DNA of 15,451 bases from DAOUEX01 sp034430235 (GTDB lineage Bacteria > Chloroflexota > Anaerolineae > UBA2200), in NCBI GenBank assembly GCA_964478075.1, contig CAYZGO010000045.1:1-15451 (forward strand), read 5' to 3'. Shown one piece after another: positions 7,529 to 14,773 of this stretch (position 1 is its first letter; each line of letters starts with the position of its first letter). The translations under genes were made by a program, and so were the position numbers. The notes under the pieces are model-generated. The model was given only the letters and a program-made list of their open reading frames with translations. It ran no database searches and was not told the DNA's origin.

Positions 7529-8758
7529 CTAATGGGGCTGGTGTGGTGTCTGCGCGTAGACCAAGTTCCCGCTCTTGAATACGGCTTGAACCTGTGCGAG
7601 CGCATTGAGGTTGGCCAGGGGATCTCCATTCACCAGCAGTAGATCGGCGATCTTGCCGGCCTCCACAGTGCCCAGTTCGTGCCCAAGGCCTAGCACTTCA
7701 GCAGATACGCGAGTCGTGGCCTCCAGTGCCTTCATAGGCGACATACCCAGGGAGACCATCATTTGTAGTTCGCGTATCAGACTGGCTATTGCGATGGGTA
7801 GATAGAAGAGGCCTGCGTCGGTGCCAGTGGCGATGGTCACAGGTGCGGAGAGGGCACGCTGAAAGGATTGTGCCTGACTGTCCGCAGCTGGCTTGGCGCG
7901 AACTCTCGTGAACTCGGCAATGCCACTATCGGGCCCGGCCTCGGCCTCGATGCGTGTGCAGGCCAGAGTAGGTATGAGTGCGACCCCTCGTTCACGCATA
8001 AAGGCGACTGTCTCATCATTCAAATCGATACCATGTTCGATAGTATGGACGCCCGCCTCGAGAACTGCACGTGCCCCAGCCAGACATGAGCAATGGGCAC
8101 AGACTTTCTTTCCGCGACGAGTGGCCTCATCCACAGCAGCAGTCATTTCCTCCGGGGTAAACTGCACATCCAAGGTACGTTCCCCCGGGGTAGCGGTCCC
8201 CCCGGTGGCCATGAGCTTGATCCAGTCAGCGCCAGCCCTGATTTCACCTCGCACAGCCGCGCGCACTGCATCCGGGCCATCGGCCTGCACACTGATGCTG
8301 TCACCGTGACCGCCAGTGGTACAGATAGCTCGCCCACACAGGATCAAGCGCGGACCCATGAAATCACCAGCCTTGATAGCCTCACGCAGGGCGAAAATGC
8401 CGTGGTGGGGATAGCCACAATCTCGCAAAGTGGTGATTCCCTCCCGTACCACTCGCCTCAGGAGAACAAGGGTGCACAGGACATCATCGGCTAAATGGCG
8501 CGCGGTTAGGCTCAGGCTTGCCCGACGTTCTAGGCACGACAGAGCCAGATGGACATGCATGTCAATAAGACCGGGCAAGAGTGTCCCCCCCCCGGCGTCG
8601 ATCGCAGGTACATCAGGCCCTTCGGGGCAGGCAACTTCGCTCACACCGCCCACGGCCGCGATTTTCTCCCCACGCACAACGACGACGCCATCATCAATGG
8701 GAGAGCGTCCCGTGGCATCAATTATACGGCAATGCCGGATGACAATCGAACGGTCCAT
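7529..8758 (-). CDS. Metal-dependent amidohydrolase (imidazolonepropionase / Xaa-Pro dipeptidase-like)
   Basis: About 409 residues, amidohydrolase superfamily with a binuclear metal centre. Seen: an N-terminal beta-sandwich strand, GLIDMHVHL with the His68-x-His70 pair, Lys181 in DWIKLMATGG (probable carbamylated metal-bridging lysine), His222 in CAHCS, His242 in IEHGID, and Asp314 in GTDAG, then the C-terminal KIADLLLVNGDPL sandwich segment. This pattern matches the imidazolonepropionase-related group, which includes enzymes hydrolysing dipeptides with C-terminal Pro, Arg or Lys as well as cyclic amides; the substrate here cannot be fixed. No signal peptide. It begins 11 bp after livF with GGGA before the ATG, so it is the last gene of the transporter operon, implying that it acts on the imported compound. 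It ends in TAG. Confidence 0.92.
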   Translation of the reverse strand: MDRSIVIRHCRIIDATGRSPIDDGVVVVRGEKIAAVGGVSEVACPEGPDVPAIDAGGGTLLPGLIDMHVHLALSCLERRASLSLTARHLADDVLCTLVLLRRVVREGITTLRDCGYPHHGIFALREAIKAGDFMGPRLILCGRAICTTGGHGDSISVQADGPDAVRAAVRGEIRAGADWIKLMATGGTATPGERTLDVQFTPEEMTAAVDEATRRGKKVCAHCSCLAGARAVLEAGVHTIEHGIDLNDETVAFMRERGVALIPTLACTRIEAEAGPDSGIAEFTRVRAKPAADSQAQSFQRALSAPVTIATGTDAGLFYLPIAIASLIRELQMMVSLGMSPMKALEATTRVSAEVLGLGHELGTVEAGKIADLLLVNGDPLANLNALAQVQAVFKSGNLVYAQTPHQPH

Positions 8759-8769
8759 CTCGATTCCCT

Positions 8770-9483
8770 TTAGCCTCCCAAATAGGCCCTCTTTACCCGC
8801 TCATCAGTAGACAGCTCTCGACCGCTTCCCCTGAACCTAATCTCCCCCAGGTCCAACACATATCCGCTATCCGCTATCGCCAAGGCCCGCCGCGCGTTTT
8901 GCTCTACTATCAGGATGGTGGTTCCAGCTCTATTGATCTCTTCGATGTGAGTGAAAAGCGATTCAACTATCTTAGGAGCCAAGCCCAATGAGGGCTCATC
9001 CAACAGCATAATCTTGGGATTGGACATCAGCCCTAAGCCGATGGCCAACATCCTTCGCTCGCCTCCGCTCAGAGTGCCGGCCTGCTGAGTGCTTCTCTCC
9101 TTGAGGACAGGGAATCGCTGAAGAACCGTCTCCAGGTTCTCATTCAGCAGACCACTGCCCACCCCATGGACACCCAATTCCAGGTTCTCCTGCACCGTTA
9201 GCGATGGAAAGATGTTCCTCTCCTGAGGCACCAGAGCGATGCCCTTCCGTACCCGCTGATGGATCTTCAGGCCGCCGAACTCCTCGCCAGCAAGGATGAT
9301 CTCGCCGCTCTTGATGTCTGTCAGCCCAAAGATGCTCCTTAAGAGTGTGGTCTTCCCAGCCCCATTGGGGCCAATGACGCAAGCTATCTCGCCTGGATGC
9401 ACCTGCAGCGAGATCCCGTGCAGAACCTCGACTTTTCCATACCCAGCGATCAGGTTCCGCAACTCCAGTATTGCCGAAGCCAT
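8770..9483 (-). CDS. livF: Branched-chain amino acid-type ABC transporter ATPase LivF
   Basis: 237 residues, normal for LivF. Walker A GPNGAGKTT (38-46), Q-loop Gln87, ABC signature LSGGE (138-142), Walker B IMLLDEP (158-164) followed by SLGLAPK, and the VEQN H-loop replacement typical of LivF (193-196). It forms the ATPase pair with LivG on the cytoplasmic face of the LivHM permease. It starts 3 bp after the livG stop and is followed by the amidohydrolase after 11 bp. The substrate range of HAAT importers covers branched-chain amino acids, amides, short peptide-like compounds and betaine-like amines, so the name does not define the ligand. Confidence 0.95.
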   Translation of the reverse strand: MASAILELRNLIAGYGKVEVLHGISLQVHPGEIACVIGPNGAGKTTLLRSIFGLTDIKSGEIILAGEEFGGLKIHQRVRKGIALVPQERNIFPSLTVQENLELGVHGVGSGLLNENLETVLQRFPVLKERSTQQAGTLSGGERRMLAIGLGLMSNPKIMLLDEPSLGLAPKIVESLFTHIEEINRAGTTILIVEQNARRALAIADSGYVLDLGEIRFRGSGRELSTDERVKRAYLGG

Positions 9484-9486
9484 CGT

Positions 9487-10242
9487 TCAAACCCCCAAGT
9501 AAGCCTCAATCACCTCTGGGTTGTTGGAGACCTGCGCTGGTGTTCCCTCAGCGATCTTGCGTCCATAGTTCAGAACGATGATCCGCTCGCACAGGTTCAT
9601 GACCACCCGCATGTCGTGCTCCACAACAAGGAAGGTCTTCCCCTGGCTGTCGCGCAACTCCCGGATGTGATCGAGGATCGTATTGATGAAGGTAGGGTTG
9701 ATGCCTGCCGTTGGTTCATCCAACAGGATTAGGTCGGGATCCGTCATCAAAGTCCTGCCCAGCTCCACGAGTTTCTGCTCTGCGTAACCCAGATTGCCAA
9801 CGTACTCGTCTCGAAAGCGGCTCAGCTTCAACACATCCAGAAGTTCTACCGCCTGTTTCTCATTCTCCAGTTGCTGCCTCAACGCCTCTTTCGCACCCAC
9901 TAGAGCGAGAAGCAAGTGCTCGCCATATTGGTCCCTGGGGCCCAATAACATGTTCTCCATGACGGTCATGCTATGGAAGACGCGAAGGATCTGGAAAGTC
10001 CTGCCTATCCCTCGCCGTGCGATTCGATAAGGCTTGCAGCCAGTGATAGCCTCGCCATCAAAGATGATCTGACCCTCATCAGGCTCTAAGAGGCCAGTGA
10101 TCAGGTTGAAGATCGTGGTCTTGCCCGAACCATTGGGGCCAATCAGTCCGAAGATAACGCCTCGTGACACGTCAAAGGAGCAATGATCCACTGCCCTTAG
10201 ACCACCAAAGTTCTTAGTCAGATTGCTGACGTTCAGTATCAC
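9487..10242 (-). CDS. livG: Branched-chain amino acid-type ABC transporter ATPase LivG
   Basis: 251 residues, the usual LivG length. Walker A GPNGSGKTT (35-43), Q-loop Gln84 in GRTFQ, a non-canonical signature LGYAEQ (151-156) of the LivG type (LSYGEQ-like), Walker B LILLDEP (171-177) followed by TAGINP, H-loop His209 in VEHDM, and the C-terminal EVIEAYLG motif common to LivG and LivF. The start is GTG at 10242 inside the end of livM, an overlap of 29 nt, with GAGG 7 nt upstream. The overlap suggests translational coupling to the permease subunit. Confidence 0.95.
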   Translation of the reverse strand: MILNVSNLTKNFGGLRAVDHCSFDVSRGVIFGLIGPNGSGKTTIFNLITGLLEPDEGQIIFDGEAITGCKPYRIARRGIGRTFQILRVFHSMTVMENMLLGPRDQYGEHLLLALVGAKEALRQQLENEKQAVELLDVLKLSRFRDEYVGNLGYAEQKLVELGRTLMTDPDLILLDEPTAGINPTFINTILDHIRELRDSQGKTFLVVEHDMRVVMNLCERIIVLNYGRKIAEGTPAQVSNNPEVIEAYLGV

Positions 10243-11128
10243 CCTTGTACCTCGTGATGTATTTCCTCTCCGGGATCAGCCCCCGGGGGGCAACATTCAT
10301 CATGATGATCAGAATGATGCCGAAAAGGATTTGTTGAATAGCAGCGGTGACATTGCCGGGCAAACCTAAAAAACGTAAGCCTTCTCGTATCGCCACAAAA
10401 GCAAAAGAGGCTACTACGGTGCCCGAGTTATTGCCCAGCCCCCCGAGGATGATGATTGCCCACATAAAAAAGGCAATCCAGAGGGTGAAGCTTGAGGGGT
10501 CGATGTAGCCAAGGTAATGGGCATATAGACTACCCGCTGCCCCCATAAGAGCGCCGCCCGCTACAAAGGCCCACATTTTGACCCAGAAGGTATTCTTGCC
10601 TAAAACCTGCACTGCAATCTCGTCCTCTCGTATCCCCTTTAGTATCCGACCAAGCGGAGAATATGTCAATCGTTCTGCCACAAGGTATGTCACTGACAGG
10701 GAAACCGCGCTCAGCCCCAGAAACTTGATGGGAGAATCAAAGGTGAAACCAAATAAACTGGCTGCAGGGATACCAGGCAAGCCCATAGGTCCTCTAGTGA
10801 CGGAGTCCCAGTTTCTAAGAATAGCAACGAGTACCTCTCCTAGCCCCATAGTAGCCACAGCCAGATAATCGCCAGATAGATTAAGAGTGGGCAACCCTAT
10901 CAGTAACGAAACTAACCCGGCCATGAAGATGGCCGCCAGTATGTCTACCCAAAAAGGAAAGCCGGCTAGGGCAAGCAGGGCAGAAGTGTATGCCCCAACA
11001 CCAAAGAGGGCAGCATTAGCTATGGTGAAGAGCCCAGCACACCCCATAATAATGTTCAACCCTATAGCCAAGATGGCATAGATACAGATGATGATTAATA
11101 CATGGATAATTACACCGCTTGGCAGCAT
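10214..11128 (-). CDS. livM: Branched-chain amino acid-type ABC transporter permease LivM
   Basis: 304 residues, inner-membrane permease. Many hydrophobic helices are visible, such as IIHVLIIICIYAILAIGL at 7-24. The LivM fingerprint DYLAVATMGLGEVL and the loop SPLGRILKGIREDEIAVQ, which contacts the ATPases, are present, as is the late helix-rich WIAFFMWAIIILGGLGNNSGTV. It pairs with LivH to form the channel. GGGAG lies about 7 nt before the ATG. It begins 46 bp after the livH stop and overlaps livG by 29 nt. Confidence 0.94.
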   Translation of the reverse strand: MLPSGVIIHVLIIICIYAILAIGLNIIMGCAGLFTIANAALFGVGAYTSALLALAGFPFWVDILAAIFMAGLVSLLIGLPTLNLSGDYLAVATMGLGEVLVAILRNWDSVTRGPMGLPGIPAASLFGFTFDSPIKFLGLSAVSLSVTYLVAERLTYSPLGRILKGIREDEIAVQVLGKNTFWVKMWAFVAGGALMGAAGSLYAHYLGYIDPSSFTLWIAFFMWAIIILGGLGNNSGTVVASFAFVAIREGLRFLGLPGNVTAAIQQILFGIILIIMMNVAPRGLIPERKYITRYKGDTERQQSD

Positions 11129-11174
11129 AAGTAATCTCCCACTTCCTACCCACCAGCACGATTGCCCACGGATA

Positions 11175-12059
11175 TCAGAATAACTTCGCTTCCCCTTTTC
11201 TACCCAAAATGCCAGCGGGCTTAATCAAGAGGATCAGCATCAGGACTATATAGGCAAAGGTGGTCTTCCAACGAGCATCGCCACCCGCCAAAAACCAAGT
11301 GCCCAAGTTTTCCACCATCCCTAGGATGAGGCCGCCGAGTATGGCTCCATTGATGTGCCCCATTCCTCCCAACACGCAACCTGCAAAGCCCTTTACAGTT
11401 ATCGCAAAGCCCATGGAAGGGGTGATGACGGTATCCATGCCGATTAACGTGCCAGCCGCTGCAGCCAGGGCCGATCCGATAGCGAAAACAACAGAGATCA
11501 CATTCTCCGTGTTCGAGCCAGTGATCGCGGCCAGTTCTGGATTATCAGCCACGGCCCGAATGGTCTTGCCTATCCGAGACTTGCTTAATAGGAAGTGCAG
11601 GGAGAGCATGAAAAACAAACTTGCGGCGATGCAGACCACCTGCACAGGGGTGATGAAGACCATCCCTAGCCGCAATCCCTCGACAACGGGAAACGGAAAT
11701 CTCTCATACGCTGCTCCCGTGGTAAGTAAAACCATGGCGTCCAAAACGAACGACAAAGCCAGGGCCGTGATTAGAACGCTGATTTTCGGTGCCCGTCGCA
11801 AAGGTCTATAAGCGATCTTATCTATGGTCACACCAAGAAGGGCTGATATCAGCATGCTAAGGACAAAAGCAAGGGCCACATTAATCCCTAGCCGAGTACA
11901 GAGTACAAAGGTTAAATAGGCCCCAATCATGGCCACGGAGCCATTGGTAAAATTGGAGAATTTCAAGATGCTGTATACCATGGCGTAGCCAATGGCTGCT
12001 AAGGCGTACGTGCTCCCCGCAATGAGGCCATTGACCAGTAACTGCGGAAGCATTTTCAT
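11175..12059 (-). CDS. livH: Branched-chain amino acid-type ABC transporter permease LivH
   Basis: 294 residues, polytopic inner-membrane protein. LivH fingerprints: LVNGLIAGSTYALAAIGYAM near the N-terminus, the RPLRRAPKISVLI loop after helix three, SKSRIGKTIRAVADNPELAA as the cytoplasmic coupling loop, and KGFAGCVLGGMGHINGAILGG in the C-terminal half. It forms the membrane channel with LivM. Its ribosome binding site is weak (a GGGG stretch about 9 nt before the ATG), and a structured 167-bp spacer separates it from livK, which may lower its expression relative to the binding protein. Confidence 0.94.
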   Translation of the reverse strand: MKMLPQLLVNGLIAGSTYALAAIGYAMVYSILKFSNFTNGSVAMIGAYLTFVLCTRLGINVALAFVLSMLISALLGVTIDKIAYRPLRRAPKISVLITALALSFVLDAMVLLTTGAAYERFPFPVVEGLRLGMVFITPVQVVCIAASLFFMLSLHFLLSKSRIGKTIRAVADNPELAAITGSNTENVISVVFAIGSALAAAAGTLIGMDTVITPSMGFAITVKGFAGCVLGGMGHINGAILGGLILGMVENLGTWFLAGGDARWKTTFAYIVLMLILLIKPAGILGRKGEAKLF

Positions 12060-12097
12060 ATTTATCTACCCCTGAAAAGCTTATTTCACCTCAGGAC

Positions 12098-12165
12098 AAG
12101 AGGAAAGTCGGGCCTGCTCCCATTCCTCAACGGAGGCCTGAGTTCTGGCTTACGGCTTTCCTCTT
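12098..12165 (-). promoter_or_regulatory. Intercistronic stem structure between livK and livH
   Basis: AAGAGGAAAG (12098-12107) and CTTTCCTCTT (12156-12165) are a perfect 10-bp inverted repeat around a 48-nt interior. The same region holds a CTCAGG / CCTGAG pair and a small CCTC-aacg-GAGG hairpin, so alternative folds are possible. In the mRNA it lies after livK and before livH. Such structures commonly retain a stable livK-only transcript; that role is inferred. Confidence 0.5.
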
Positions 12166-12226
12166 CCCCATCACGTTAGTGGCCGGCTTCTGTGAATGGC
12201 GCTTGCCTTTCCTTGCAGTGGGATCA

Positions 12227-13411
12227 TCAGCGTTCGTATATCACCCACTCGCCCTCTTTCACGGTCATCCAATCAAAGGTACCCCTGACAACATTGTCGC
12301 CCGGCATGAACTCCTTGGCGCCAGATGGCCCAACGTAGTCATTAGCTACGTCGCGAAGGGCATCCCTGATGCCTGTGCCATCGTATCCCCCTTTTTCGAT
12401 AGCCATAGCCAGCACCTTTATGGCATCGTAGGAGAACTCAGACCAGGCAGTTGGAGCCTCCCCATACCTCTTGCCGAATCTTGCTGTATATTCCTTCCAT
12501 TCAGGAGACGCTTTCGAGCCAGGGTATGGGGCGATCACGCCCTCGGCGGCCTCGCCGGCAATGTCGCAAACCTCCTTGGCTACGGCGCATGCATCCGTTA
12601 CCCACTGCGTCTCGAAGCCAAGCTCCGTAGCTTGCTTAAGGATTAAGCCCTGCTCCTTTAGGTAGCCACCCAGGAAGGTGACTTTGGGCTCAGTTTCTGC
12701 GACCTTCATAATCCCTGTGCGGAAATCCTGAGCAGCCTCAGTGAAAGGTTGCACGTGGATCACCTTGTAGCCGCGTTTTTCCATGTCCTCCACGAAGGCG
12801 TCCTTCAAACCAATGCCGTAGTCGTTGTTGATATACATGACGGACGCTTCCAGCTTGTCGGTGACGCCCTTCTCGTGGAGGTGCTCAAGCATGTCTACCC
12901 ACACTGGGGCCGTTGCCTTGTCCGAAGGACCCAAGCGGAAGAAGTAATCGGGGCATTGGGCGCCCAGATTCGGGTTACTCGCGGTGCAGGTAAGCCCGAC
13001 TACCTTATATTTCGCGGTCTCAGGGCATACGGCAAAGCAGAGAGTACTCCCAGGGAACCCCGCTATACAAGGGACCTTATCGACCTCAGCCAGCTTCTTA
13101 AAAGCCGTAATGGTGTCGGCCGCTTGGTAACGGTTGTCCTCAACGACCAGTTCTATGGGAACCCCGTTAATTCCTCCCGCCGCATTGATCTCCTCCAGGG
13201 CTATCGTGGCGCCCTTTAGGTGGCTGTAGCCCCAGAAAGCCCCCGGCCCTGTGAAATCCTCGATGAACCCGATTTTGTACACTTCGGGCTTTGGCTTCTC
13301 TGCAAGTGGCGTAGGGGTCGGCGTCGGGGCACACGCGGAGGTCGCCGTCACGAGCAAGGCGACGGTGACCCCTAGAGCAAGTATCCTTGCACCATTCCTT
13401 TTACAAAACAT
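12227..13411 (-). CDS. livK: HAAT-family substrate-binding lipoprotein LivK-like
   Basis: 394 residues, periplasmic-binding-fold type I receptor for the LivHMGF importer. Residues 1-26 are a lipoprotein signal: a positively charged start, a hydrophobic core (LALGVTVALLVTAT) and Cys27 in TSAC as lipid anchor, followed by an Ala-Pro-(Thr-Pro)3 linker. The mature protein begins YKIGFIEDFTGPGAFWG, the usual first strand and ligand loop, then GATIALEEINAAGGING (67-83), DNRY and a C-terminal hinge lobe. The start is the ATG at 13411 with AGGAGG 7 nt upstream; an upstream TTG at 13465 would spoil the signal peptide. Seven cysteines (115, 125, 129, 142, 153, 275, 282) remain in the mature part, many for this family. 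The ligand is unknown. An upstream leader carries palindromic repeats. Confidence 0.94.
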   Translation of the reverse strand: MFCKRNGARILALGVTVALLVTATSACAPTPTPTPLAEKPKPEVYKIGFIEDFTGPGAFWGYSHLKGATIALEEINAAGGINGVPIELVVEDNRYQAADTITAFKKLAEVDKVPCIAGFPGSTLCFAVCPETAKYKVVGLTCTASNPNLGAQCPDYFFRLGPSDKATAPVWVDMLEHLHEKGVTDKLEASVMYINNDYGIGLKDAFVEDMEKRGYKVIHVQPFTEAAQDFRTGIMKVAETEPKVTFLGGYLKEQGLILKQATELGFETQWVTDACAVAKEVCDIAGEAAEGVIAPYPGSKASPEWKEYTARFGKRYGEAPTAWSEFSYDAIKVLAMAIEKGGYDGTGIRDALRDVANDYVGPSGAKEFMPGDNVVRGTFDWMTVKEGEWVIYER

Positions 13412-13448
13412 TTCATTTCCTCCTTTTCTCAACATTTGCTGCCTGCTT

Positions 13449-13474
13449 CCAATAGGCCTATCCAATATAGCTAT
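13449..13474. repeat. Tandem imperfect 13-bp repeat with two palindromes upstream of livK
   Basis: CCAATAGGCCTAT is followed directly by CCAATATAGCTAT (10 of 13 identical). Within them lie two perfect 10-bp palindromes, ATAGGCCTAT (13452-13461) and TATAGCTATA (13466-13475), with centres 14 bp apart. They sit 38-63 bp upstream of the livK ATG, in the untranslated leader or promoter. A regulator binding site is the simplest reading; -10-like TATA strings overlap it. Confidence 0.45.
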
Positions 13475-13659
13475 ACCCTCCCATCACCTCCCTTTCCTTT
13501 CTAGTTCGACAGGGGTTTATTTAACGAAAGCTACCGAGAACCCTTCAAGCAAGTACTTCTGAAATATGGCGAGGAGGCTGAAGACCGTAAAATGGTAGCA
13601 TTTCGAGAAGCGCCGCAGTAGACTCCTCTATATGTTTTGTCATGGCGATCTTAGCTCTA

Positions 13660-13677
13660 CGCCTATCTCTCTAGGCG
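13660..13677 (-). promoter_or_regulatory. Short hairpin between regulator and livK
   Basis: Perfect 6-bp inverted repeat CGCCTA / TAGGCG with a 6-nt loop, 230-247 nt downstream of the regulator's stop. It lacks a trailing T-run on the minus strand, so it is not a standard terminator. Confidence 0.3.
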
Positions 13678-13906
13678 ATACACTCAGAAACTCGTCCGTG
13701 GGACTCCCATTCCACCAAACCCGGTTTCTTCTCTAGGAGTCAGCCTCGTTCAACCAGCAGGAGCAGAATCGAATCCACAAACATGCAAAGGACCTCATTG
13801 TGGACGGCCTTCGCCACAGTAGGGAACCTCGACAGGACGCTATGCAGATCCAGGCTTGCGATAGATCGTCCACGATAGCCTGCATTGCCTCACGCGCACC
13901 ATTTCA

Positions 13907-14629
13907 CTAAATCGCGCTATTGTTGTTCTCAGACGAGTTTTTGAAACGATTCTCGACTTCCTCAAGGTGTTCGCGCATAGCCTGCGCGCCGCCGTCAGCA
14001 TCGCCACTGGAAATAGCCTCGTAAATGCGGCGATGAGCCATAACATCCTTCTCATTGGGGATATCAGGGTCCCACTGGTAAAATGTCGCAATCCAGACTG
14101 ACACCTCTGCGATGTAATGATTGTGGGTCGCCCGAGCGATATTGAGATGGAAACCCAGGTCTTCATCAGGGCGGCGATGCTCGGCTACCCCTCTCTCCAA
14201 TGCCTTCACGTCATCTTGCAGGATCTGAATCTCCTCTGGCGTAGCACGCTGAGCTGCCAGGGCTGCGCTCTCCACCTCGATGAGTTTTCGCAACTCCAAC
14301 AGCTCTATTAGGATATTGTGGTTGACGAAATGACGCAAATGCCTAGGATCGAGGAGCAAATTGGGCTGGACATTCTTGACGAACGAGCCCGCCCCTGGGC
14401 GAGCCTCAATGATGCCCATGGTCTTGAGGGCGCGGAGTGCTTCTCTGACAGAGGAACGGCTCGCATTGGTGCCAGCGATGATTTCTTTCTCCGAGGGAAG
14501 CCTGTCTCCTGGTTTCAGGCCAGCCTGAGCGATAAGCGAGAGGATTTGCTGAATGAGTGCCTCAATGACTTTCGGACGTTCTGGAAGAGGATTTAGGTAT
14601 TCTGAGAGATCACCTCTCACCTCTTGCAA
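13907..14629 (-). CDS. FadR-subfamily GntR transcriptional regulator (FCD domain)
   Basis: About 240 residues. The N-terminal winged helix-turn-helix spans roughly 19-86: LKPGDRLPSEKEI (38-50), ASRSSVREALRALKTMGIIEARPGAGSF (56-83), the GntR signature. The C-terminal FCD effector domain has the metal-site pattern Asp157-x3-His161, His199 (AHRRIYEAI) and His221 (MREHL), typical of FadR members that bind organic acids through a metal ion. The start is a TTG at 14629 with GGGAGG 5 nt upstream; the next candidate, a GTG three codons in, is too far from that site. Its promoter and a palindromic operator lie directly upstream, so autoregulation is likely. It is the first gene of the block and probably controls the importer and catabolic genes. 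It ends in TAG. Confidence 0.93.
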   Translation of the reverse strand: MQEVRGDLSEYLNPLPERPKVIEALIQQILSLIAQAGLKPGDRLPSEKEIIAGTNASRSSVREALRALKTMGIIEARPGAGSFVKNVQPNLLLDPRHLRHFVNHNILIELLELRKLIEVESAALAAQRATPEEIQILQDDVKALERGVAEHRRPDEDLGFHLNIARATHNHYIAEVSVWIATFYQWDPDIPNEKDVMAHRRIYEAISSGDADGGAQAMREHLEEVENRFKNSSENNNSAI

Positions 14630-14673
14630 GGGAACCTCCCTTCAATCATTGAAATCGAGGAAAAGCAACGCAT

Positions 14674-14702
14674 AGTTGTCAGCCAGCATATGTCTGACAA
14701 CT
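14674..14702. promoter_or_regulatory. Palindromic operator at the start of the regulator transcript
   Basis: Perfect 9-bp inverted repeat AGTTGTCAG (14674-14682) / CTGACAACT (14694-14702) with an 11-nt spacer. The right part also contains TGTCTGACA (14691-14699), a 4-1-4 palindrome of the FadR-type TNGTnnnACNA form, and ACTGACAAT overlaps the outer edge (14700-14708). It covers about +1 to +29 of the transcript predicted from the adjoining promoter, ideal for repression of the regulator's own gene. Confidence 0.7.
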
Positions 14703-14708
14703 GACAAT

Positions 14709-14736
14709 ATTATACCACAAAATCCATATTTGTCAA
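14709..14736 (-). promoter_or_regulatory. Sigma-70-type promoter of the regulator gene
   Basis: On the minus strand TTGACA (14736-14731) and TATAAT (14714-14709) are separated by 16 bp. Both hexamers match the housekeeping sigma consensus exactly. The start site is expected near 14702, inside the palindromic operator, about 70 nt ahead of the TTG start codon. It is the only full-consensus promoter I found in the window. Confidence 0.8.
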
Positions 14737-14773
14737 GTTCAATTTCCGGAGTTTAACTAGAAGTACGTAATCG

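Larger units (their letters stand above)
13412..13906. other. 495-bp intergenic/leader region between regulator and livK
   Basis: No intact gene. It holds the livK ribosome binding site, tandem palindromic 13-mers at 13449-13474, a second strong Shine-Dalgarno-like GGGAGGTGAT on the minus strand near 13483-13492 with no obvious long reading frame, and a perfect CGCCTA / TAGGCG hairpin (13660-13677, 6-nt loop). A near-palindromic AAACCCGGTTT lies at 13717-13727. No consensus -35/-10 pair was found. A minus-strand frame near 13755-13890 reads like a short protein tail (FPTVAKAVHNEV) but has no start. livK may use an undetected promoter here or be read from the regulator's promoter. Confidence 0.4.

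Noticed and set aside
13660..13677. Intrinsic terminator for the regulator gene
   Set aside because: Only a 6-bp stem without a following T-run, over 200 nt from the stop codon.
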